Shown: one piece after another, positions 58,087 to 64,000 of the stretch
Position numbering within the stretch: the first letter of the stretch is position 1
Layout of the letters: each line of letters opens with the position of its first letter
Assembly (NCBI GenBank): GCA_003255025.1
Contig: QANY01013229.1
Location: forward strand, 558,001 to 622,000
Direction: 5' to 3'
Length of the DNA stretch: 64,000 bases
Source: Datisca glomerata
Taxonomy: Eukaryota; Streptophyta; Magnoliopsida; Cucurbitales; Datiscaceae
Program-made: the position numbers and the translations under genes
Notes under the pieces: generated by a model
The model's input: only the letters and a program-made list of their open reading frames with translations
Database searches by the model: none
Told to the model about the DNA's origin: nothing

Positions 58087-59013
58087 CTAGCGGAAATTGT
58101 ACTCGCCCTCATCAAGCCTTCTGACTTTCCTGAACCCTTGTAGGGAGCAACAAATATGGTTAGTAGCTGCAAAGTTTACAATCCAAGAAAAAGTAGAGAC
58201 AACTACATAACAAGCCTCAGTAACCATTACTATACCTTTAGATCCCAACCCTTTGAGATACTCTAGGCAGTTGCATTTCCAATGACCAGCAGCTCCACAG
58301 TGATAACACTCGTCTTTCGACTTGTCTACTCTCGCGGTGTTATTGCCTTTGACAGCTCTCGGCTTCTGTTTCTTCATTTTCCTTGGACCTCTTCTTTGTT
58401 TCTTCTTAGAGCCAGGGGTGGAAGGATTTCTTTCAGTAAAGTTAGCCTCTCCAGACTTCCTCTTGCCCATCAGAAACAGTGTCTCGGCAGCTTGCAGCTC
58501 CTTCGTGATCTCAGGAAGTGAGTGCTTAAACTTATTCATCGAATAATGAAGCTTGGGGTTCTTAAATGTACTAGGTAAAGTCTCTAGGATCATATCCACC
58601 TGAGTCCCACCATCAACCTCAACACCCATGATCTTCATCTCATTCAGATAACTTATGATCATCATCATATGTTCTCTGACAGGGGTTCCAGGTCTCATCA
58701 TGCAGTTCATGAAGTTGCGTACAACTGTCTGTCTGTCTTGACGACCTTGATCTCTGAACATTTCAGTGATGTTCAACATTATATCAGCAGCGGTCTCAAA
58801 GTTCTGATGTTGTTATTGTAACACATTGCTCATAGATTTCAAGATGTGACATCTCACGATCTCATCAGAACGCAGCCAAGAAGCATAAGCATCATTTTTC
58901 TCTTGAGTTGATTCAGTAATAGGCTCAAGGGGATAACGGACAGTGAGCACGAACTTGTACTTTTCTACCGTCAGCATGATATCAAGATTTTTTTTCCAAT
59001 CCACAATTTTCAC
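58087..59013 (-). pseudogene. Ty1/copia gag and protease relic
   Basis: Two frames (58813-59013 and 58087-58779) form the gag: NAYASWLRSD-like text (here KNDAYASWLRSDEIVRCHIL), then RQTVVRNFMNCMMRPGTPVR, LETLPSTFKNPKLHYSM, a lysine-rich linker and the zinc knuckle CYHCGAAGHWKCNC (CX2CX4HX4C intact). The protease box follows as WIVNFAATNHIC, where the catalytic DSGAT has become NFAAT, so the enzyme would be inactive. The 230-codon open frame is notable beside the otherwise broken pol. Confidence 0.88.
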
Positions 59014-60755
59014 AAGTAAATTTGTTCACATTAAGAATAGTTGAAAGAGGGGATAACGACACGATTACTGAAAAGAATAAATAAAGTGGTGTAAATAAAT
59101 GCTCAATCGTTTAGAAAAGTATGATGCATGATGCAACTACTTAAATATTTAAAAATCCATTAAAAATATTTATTCCATGATGTTATGATAAAAAAATGAT
59201 AGCTTGTCTCATCGAGGGATGAAGTCCAAATTATCTCCTATCGCATCGAGACTCTTCTCCGTCGGTTAACGCTCAAATGTCTCCACACCTAGCTTAACCA
59301 ATCACCAATGGTTTTGGTCACATTGGCCCCATTAACTAGCCCCTAAGTGGGGATTTCAATGTGCTTCAGCCTAAGTGTTTAACCAACGCACCAACTCTTA
59401 AAAGTTGCTATGGACTAACAGTCCGTCTATGGGACGGTCCTACCCCACCACTTCCTTTAGAAGCCTTAGCTTTTCAAGAAACTCGATGACTCAAAACGAC
59501 ACGACTCTAAAGTTTCTCCTGTTGAAGAGAGGTCTGCTATGAGCAGTTCTAAATCATTCCTCATGGCACGATCAAGTTCGAGTTCGAAACCTTGGGAATG
59601 TTTCAACGTGAACGACTCTCCCACTTACTTTTTGAAAAGCTTTGGATTTTTTATTGTTTTTCAAAACATAACTTTTATTAATATGAAAAACGTAATGAAA
59701 TTTATAAATCCTTTATTAATTTTAAATCCCAATTTAAAATCATAACCATTATAAATTTCACATTGCAATTAAATTATAACCATTATAAATTAATCTACAA
59801 TTATGCATGTACATGCTACATGCCAATTTGATATTGGCATATCCCTAGCTATACATGACATGTTATATGATGATGTGCGATTAAAATTAAATCATACATT
59901 CAAAATTAACCTCCATAGTGGCTCATTTCTAATTACAACCCAAAAAGAATAATAAATAAATTACAAATTAATTTATGAACTAATCTTCATAACGTCTGCA
60001 ATTTCCTCCTTCGTCTCCATGTTGTCCCATTATTTTGTAACTCTTTACAAAATATCGGTCCCTTATTTTTTTAAAAAAATTGCAATCTAAAATTTAATTT
60101 TCCAACAAGTTTTATTTTGACGAATAAATGACCAAGTCATTAATAATTGTTTTATTTCTAAAACAATTTTAAAATAAAAAGCAATTAAAAAGTGTTGAAA
60201 AATATCGAATTAAATTAAAAAATATGGGGATTAAAATGAGTTTGAAATCAAATTTCAAAATTTAAATTTTAAAAAGCCTAGGTTTCTAAAACTTGCAGGT
60301 TTCCAAAAACTGATTAGCCAAACAATTGTGCAAGAGACAACACAAGGCAGAAGGAGGGGCGGCACGGCAGGCGACAACGACGTCGATGGGTGCCAGAATA
60401 GTACCGCCAGCCTCCACAACAGTATCTCCGGCATGAACAATGCTCCAGCATGAACCGCAACTCTGGCGTGAACGGTGAGTTTCTGGCGACTTCTCGGCGA
60501 CGTTTTCAAGCGGTTTCTAACGATGGTTTTACAACTACTTTTGCAACACAATAAATTACATAAATCATATGCTTTAAATTCAGCGTACATCAATTCTAAA
60601 TTGAATTAAAAACATATATAGCCAATAGTTAGGGATCCAATCACATAACACATTCAAAACAATTTTGAATCTACCATACAAAATCATATGCCAATATCCA
60701 CAAAATTCACAATACGTTCGTTTCAAATATCAATGTGCATAATCAAAAACCTATT
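59014..60755 (-). other. Leader region between PBS and gag of the copia element
   Basis: About 1.7 kb without supported coding. Unusually long for a copia leader; the GC-richer patch at 60340-60510 may be inserted or captured sequence, but no family was recognised. Confidence 0.5.
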
Positions 60756-60767
60756 GCTCTGATACCA
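60756..60767 (-). other. Primer-binding site of the copia element
   Basis: The minus strand reads TGGTATCAGAGC, matching the initiator methionine tRNA 3' end, two bases inside the LTR boundary at 60770. Confidence 0.85.
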
Positions 60768-60769
60768 AT

Positions 60770-62316
60770 TGCTAGGACCGGTTGGTTTTAATATCAATTA
60801 AAAATAAGTTTGAAGCACGAACGGTTCGTGGCGAAATATAAAAAAAAATTCAATTTACTTATTTAATCAAATTAAATAACTTAAAATCAAACAACGTGCG
60901 ATTATGCATAAACGACATTAAACGAGAAGATAATGTTAGAAATAAATTTTTCACCTATACCTTGTGTCGGAAAATTTCTGAATTGACAGAATTCCTTCGA
61001 GCGTTCTTCATGTTCTTCAAGCTTCGGATCCGAATTACGCACTTGAATTCTAAGAACGATTTGTGAATTTCGTCCACCAACAACCACCCGATAATTTCAT
61101 AAATATATTTTACGAGAATTTTGTGTAGGAATTTAAGTTGGGCTCTCGAAACGATTGAAAAAGAAAAATAAAAAATTTTCTTTTTCAATATAATTTTCAG
61201 CGGCAACAAGGAGGGAGGGGAAAATATTTTTCTCTCATGCTTTGTTAACAAACAATTGTATCTAATACAAGATATATCTGTAATCAGATTGCTATTAGAT
61301 ATTGATAAAATATAATTCTTGATATTTACAAATATACCAATAAATTTTTAAATTTTTGAAAATTCATCTCATATATTCATAATTGCCTAAAATTGTAATA
61401 TTCCTCAGAGTTTGAGTTGTATCGAGATTCATCAATCCAATTGATAGGATTTAATTAATCATTATCAATTAATTAATTATTTTATTTTATTTACTAATTA
61501 TCCAATAATTAGAAAATACTAAAATAATTAATTTTAATACATATAATCACACTTAACTAATTAAGTGACACCACCTATCATATATAGGTGTAGGAAATAT
61601 GTCTTGCCACCAAAACACATTTTAATCCAATTTACTTCGTTTCTCTATTCTTGTTCTCATGAGCTATTTCTGAAATCGAATGGACCCACATGAACAAAGC
61701 TAAGGATTCAAATACCCAAAAAATTTATCTCCATAAATTCTTGACCTATTTAATCGTGACATCGTACGACTCCACTATAAGTTCAATGCCGAATCAACTC
61801 TCGATTCATGTGCGCTACGTTTTCTGTTGGTGTAAATAAACCTTTTTTATTTTCAGTCCACAGAATATTTTAACATAATACATCGTGAATATCAGTAACA
61901 CAAACTGAATGTAAAATTACTGTTTTACCTCTCTTGTTATTATTTTCTTAACTCATTTATTGACTGTGGTTTAGAAAGACATAATAGTGAATTGTCTCGT
62001 ACAATTCACAAGTCTTAATCAATGACTCAATTCATTGAATACCTAGCCAGGTTAATTTATTCACACACTCGTCAATAAAGCATAAGGTGATATTGTTGCT
62101 TTCACAATCCAACCATGAATTTCCATCTCTGTGAATCACGTAACTCCTACTTAATTGAATTACAATCCCAATTACTAAGGTATTGTCCACCAATTCGAAC
62201 TGCCTCATTTGACATATCAAAGATTGTAACTAACTAAGTCAGGCTATGTATTCACCTCAGAATTAATGTAATTATGGAAATATCATTAAGGTGTAACAAT
62301 TACATTTAGAGCTAAG
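60770..62316 (-). repeat. 5' LTR of the copia element, truncated
   Basis: It aligns with the 3' LTR from its inner end to 62316 (shared text AACAATTACATTTAGAGCTA), then similarity stops abruptly. Roughly 370-410 bp of the outer (U3) end are missing and are replaced by the tandem-repeat block. Confidence 0.88.
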
Positions 62317-62408
62317 TATTGTTTATTTTTTATTCAATGTAATTTATTTACAAAATTCTCTTCAATTAATTTACACCATTTGATGTGCTTTTAATGTCAC
62401 GAGAATAA

Positions 62409-62580
62409 CGAGAGAGCAAACATAACTATAAAGACCTGAGACGTCACAAAATAAACAAATGCTCCCATGATAGAGTGAACATAATTATCGAGACCTGAGA
62501 TGTCACAGATGATGCAAATGCTCCCACAAGAGAGCAAGCATGATTATTAAGAACCAAGAGATCACAGGTTACGCAAATGC
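62409..62580 (+). repeat. 59-bp tandem repeat, three copies
   Basis: AGCAAACATAA / AGTGAACATAA / AGCAAGCATGA recur exactly 59 bp apart, each followed by GAGACCTGAGATGTCACA-like and AAATGCTCCCA text. Confidence 0.85.
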
Positions 62581-62632
62581 GATGGATAGAGGTAGGGGAA
62601 AGATGACACGATGGATAGAGGTAGGGGAAAGA
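62580..62632 (+). repeat. 29-bp tandem duplication
   Basis: CGATGGATAGAGGTAGGGGA is repeated at 62580 and 62609, identical over the 24 bp shared. Confidence 0.9.
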
Positions 62633-62889
62633 ACCTTCAGACATGGAAGGGGCGCTCAACATGGATGGCTCTACAAATGCATGTGGAAGCAAAGCCATAC
62701 TGATACTCAAAACATCAAAGAAGACCATAACTGAAAGGGCGATGCGCTTCATGTTCAGGATATCAAACAATGAAACTGAATATGAAGCTTTGCTAGCATG
62801 TCAATGAAGATTCTCAAGCTAGACACAAGAATGGGGGTAAATCATAGCAAAGTTTTAAAATTGAAGGAATGATTCAAAGAGTCCTGTGT

Positions 62890-63690
62890 AGAGTAGCTAT
62901 CCCGAGCACATGAGAAGCTTGGATGAAAGACCTCTGTAATGGCCACGACCGTCGAGGCCTCCTACTCACCAGAGATGACTAGAAGAAAAGACCATATATA
63001 AGGTAAAAGGATCATGAAAGTATCTTGTGGCACTCGAGCACACGAGATGATCAGACGAAAGACCTCAACTAAGGTGACGGCCTAACGAGGCCTTCTGATC
63101 ATTAAGGATGATGTGGAGAAAGACCCTACATAGGATAAAAGGACCACGAAAATATCCCGTGGCACCTAAGCACATGAGATGATCAGACGAAAGACCTCAA
63201 CCAAGGCGACGGCCTAATGAGACCTTCTGACCACTAAGGATGAACCGAAGAAAGACCCTACATAGGGTAAAAGGCCCATAAAAGTATCTCGTGGCACCCG
63301 ATGTCAAAGAACCCTCGGATAAAAGACCGTAACCAAAGCCATAGCCTAACGAGGCCTCTTGATCACTAAGGATCATTTAGAGAAAAATCCTACATAGGGT
63401 AAAAGGACTACAGAAGTATCCCGTGACACTTGAGGTCAAAGAACCATAAGACGAAAGACCTCACCTAGGGCGACGACCTAATGAGGCATCCTTATCACAT
63501 AAGATGATTGGAAAAAGACCCTACATAGGGCAAAAGACCACCACAATATTTCGTCACACCTAAGTATACGAGATATTGAGACGAAGTACTTTGATAATGG
63601 TCACAGTCGCCAATACCTCGTAAGTTACCTAAGACGAATAGGAGAAAAGACCTTATATAAGGTAAAAAGACCACTGTAATATTCCATGAT
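62890..63690 (+). repeat. About 131-bp tandem array, six copies
   Basis: A GAGCACACGAGATGATCAGA-type box recurs near 62904, 63036, 63169, 63300, 63431 and 63561 (spacing 130-133). Each unit also has GAAAGACCTCAAC, CCTAACGAGGCCT and GACCCTACATAGGGTAAAAG. Confidence 0.88.
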
Positions 63691-64000
63691 ACTCCAAGTC
63701 ACACAGATGACTAAGGTACACAAAGTCACCCAGATGACTATATTGGATCCAAAGGCACGCAAATGATTATAACACCCAACGTCGACCAGATAACTATGAG
63801 ACTCGAAATCACACAAATGACTATGATACCCCCAAGTCACACAGATGGCTAAGTACCCTAAATCACACAGATGAGTAAGTACCCCTAGTCACATAGATGA
63901 CCAAGTATCCTAAGTCACCTAGATGGCTATATTACTCTATGTCACATAGATGATTAAGGTACCTGAAGTTACTGAGATAACTATGGTACCTAGAATCACA
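63690..64000 (+). repeat. About 28-bp tandem array running off the right edge
   Basis: At least ten units of AAGTCACACAGATGACTA with 27-29 bp spacing (63696, 63723, 63752, 63779 and on). It follows the 131-bp array without a gap, and its core resembles the GAGCACACGAGATGA box of that unit. Confidence 0.88.

Larger units (their letters stand above)
53220..62316 (-). mobile_element. Degenerate Ty1/copia retrotransposon with both LTRs (about 9.1 kb)
   Basis: On the minus strand: 5' LTR (62316-60770, truncated at its outer end), PBS, leader of about 1.7 kb, gag with zinc knuckle, protease, integrase, RT, RNase H, PPT and complete 3' LTR (55131-53220). Integrase before RT marks it as copia. Many stops and clear differences between the two LTRs show an old insertion. 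The outer end of the 5' LTR is lost, so no target duplication can be checked. Confidence 0.9.

Noticed and set aside
59539..59745. Serine-rich plus-strand frame
   Set aside because: It lies antisense in the copia leader and ends in AT-rich text; no support as a gene.
62890..64000. Regular repeats considered as a CRISPR array
   Set aside because: Units are contiguous and diverge along their whole length, with no unique spacers, and the context is a plant nuclear genome.

Overview
This window looks like nuclear DNA from a flowering plant, most likely a eudicot. It holds one ordinary multi-exon host gene with GT-AG introns, set in a dense, nested graveyard of plant transposable elements. These include Ty3/gypsy and Ty1/copia LTR retrotransposons, LINEs, hAT, Mutator-like and CACTA DNA transposons, MITEs and fragments of endogenous plant pararetroviruses. 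The background is very AT-rich. A run of 17 Ns and two single Ns mark it as draft assembly. I saw no bacterial-type operons, CRISPR arrays, rRNA genes or convincing tRNA genes.

Layout, left to right. 1-5808: minus-strand Ty3/gypsy element with a 2486-bp 5' LTR, PBS, gag, protease, RT and RNase H; it runs off the left edge. It interrupts a pararetroviral protease-RT relic at 5809-7070. 7075-10740: minus-strand LINE, itself split by a 5'-truncated plus-strand LINE (7358-8381, poly-A tail, 17-bp imperfect target duplication) and by a 1537-bp element with a perfect 9-bp target duplication (8751-10287). 11300-15931: 5'-truncated Tat-like Ty3/gypsy element with integrase, tandem repeats, PPT and a 1661-bp 3' LTR. 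16287-19484: a nearly complete hAT transposon. 20.7-25.1 kb: MITEs, degenerate tandem arrays and a possible solo LTR. 25585-28262: a transposon carrying a plant-mobile-domain relic, with striking palindromic repeats near both ends. 28460-30870: an internally deleted Ty1/copia element. 30.9-31.5 kb: an LTR-like segment with a TATA box.

The host gene lies at 32976-38295 on the minus strand. I could assemble 12 coding exons with consistent phase and canonical splice sites, giving 411 codons. They encode two CCHH zinc-finger-like motifs, a UBA domain, a charged coiled-coil region and a PUB domain. This matches the Arabidopsis At1g04850 type and suggests a ubiquitin/CDC48(p97)-linked adaptor.

Right of the gene: a Mutator-like element (about 40.1-44.0 kb) split by a 994-bp non-autonomous hAT with a perfect 8-bp target duplication; an inverted-repeat hairpin at 44.7 kb; a chromodomain-bearing Ty3/gypsy integrase relic (45.4-47.0 kb); a second pararetroviral relic, coat-protein type (48.4-51.2 kb); a CACTA end and a LINE RNase H fragment (52.2-52.7 kb); a roughly 9-kb degenerate Ty1/copia element with both LTRs (53220-62316); and a composite tandem-repeat block to the right edge.

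Apart from the UBA-PUB gene I see no intact functional gene. Nearly all other reading frames belong to decayed mobile elements. The most informative content is the insertion order recoverable from target duplications, and several maintained palindromes and hairpins that no family label explains.
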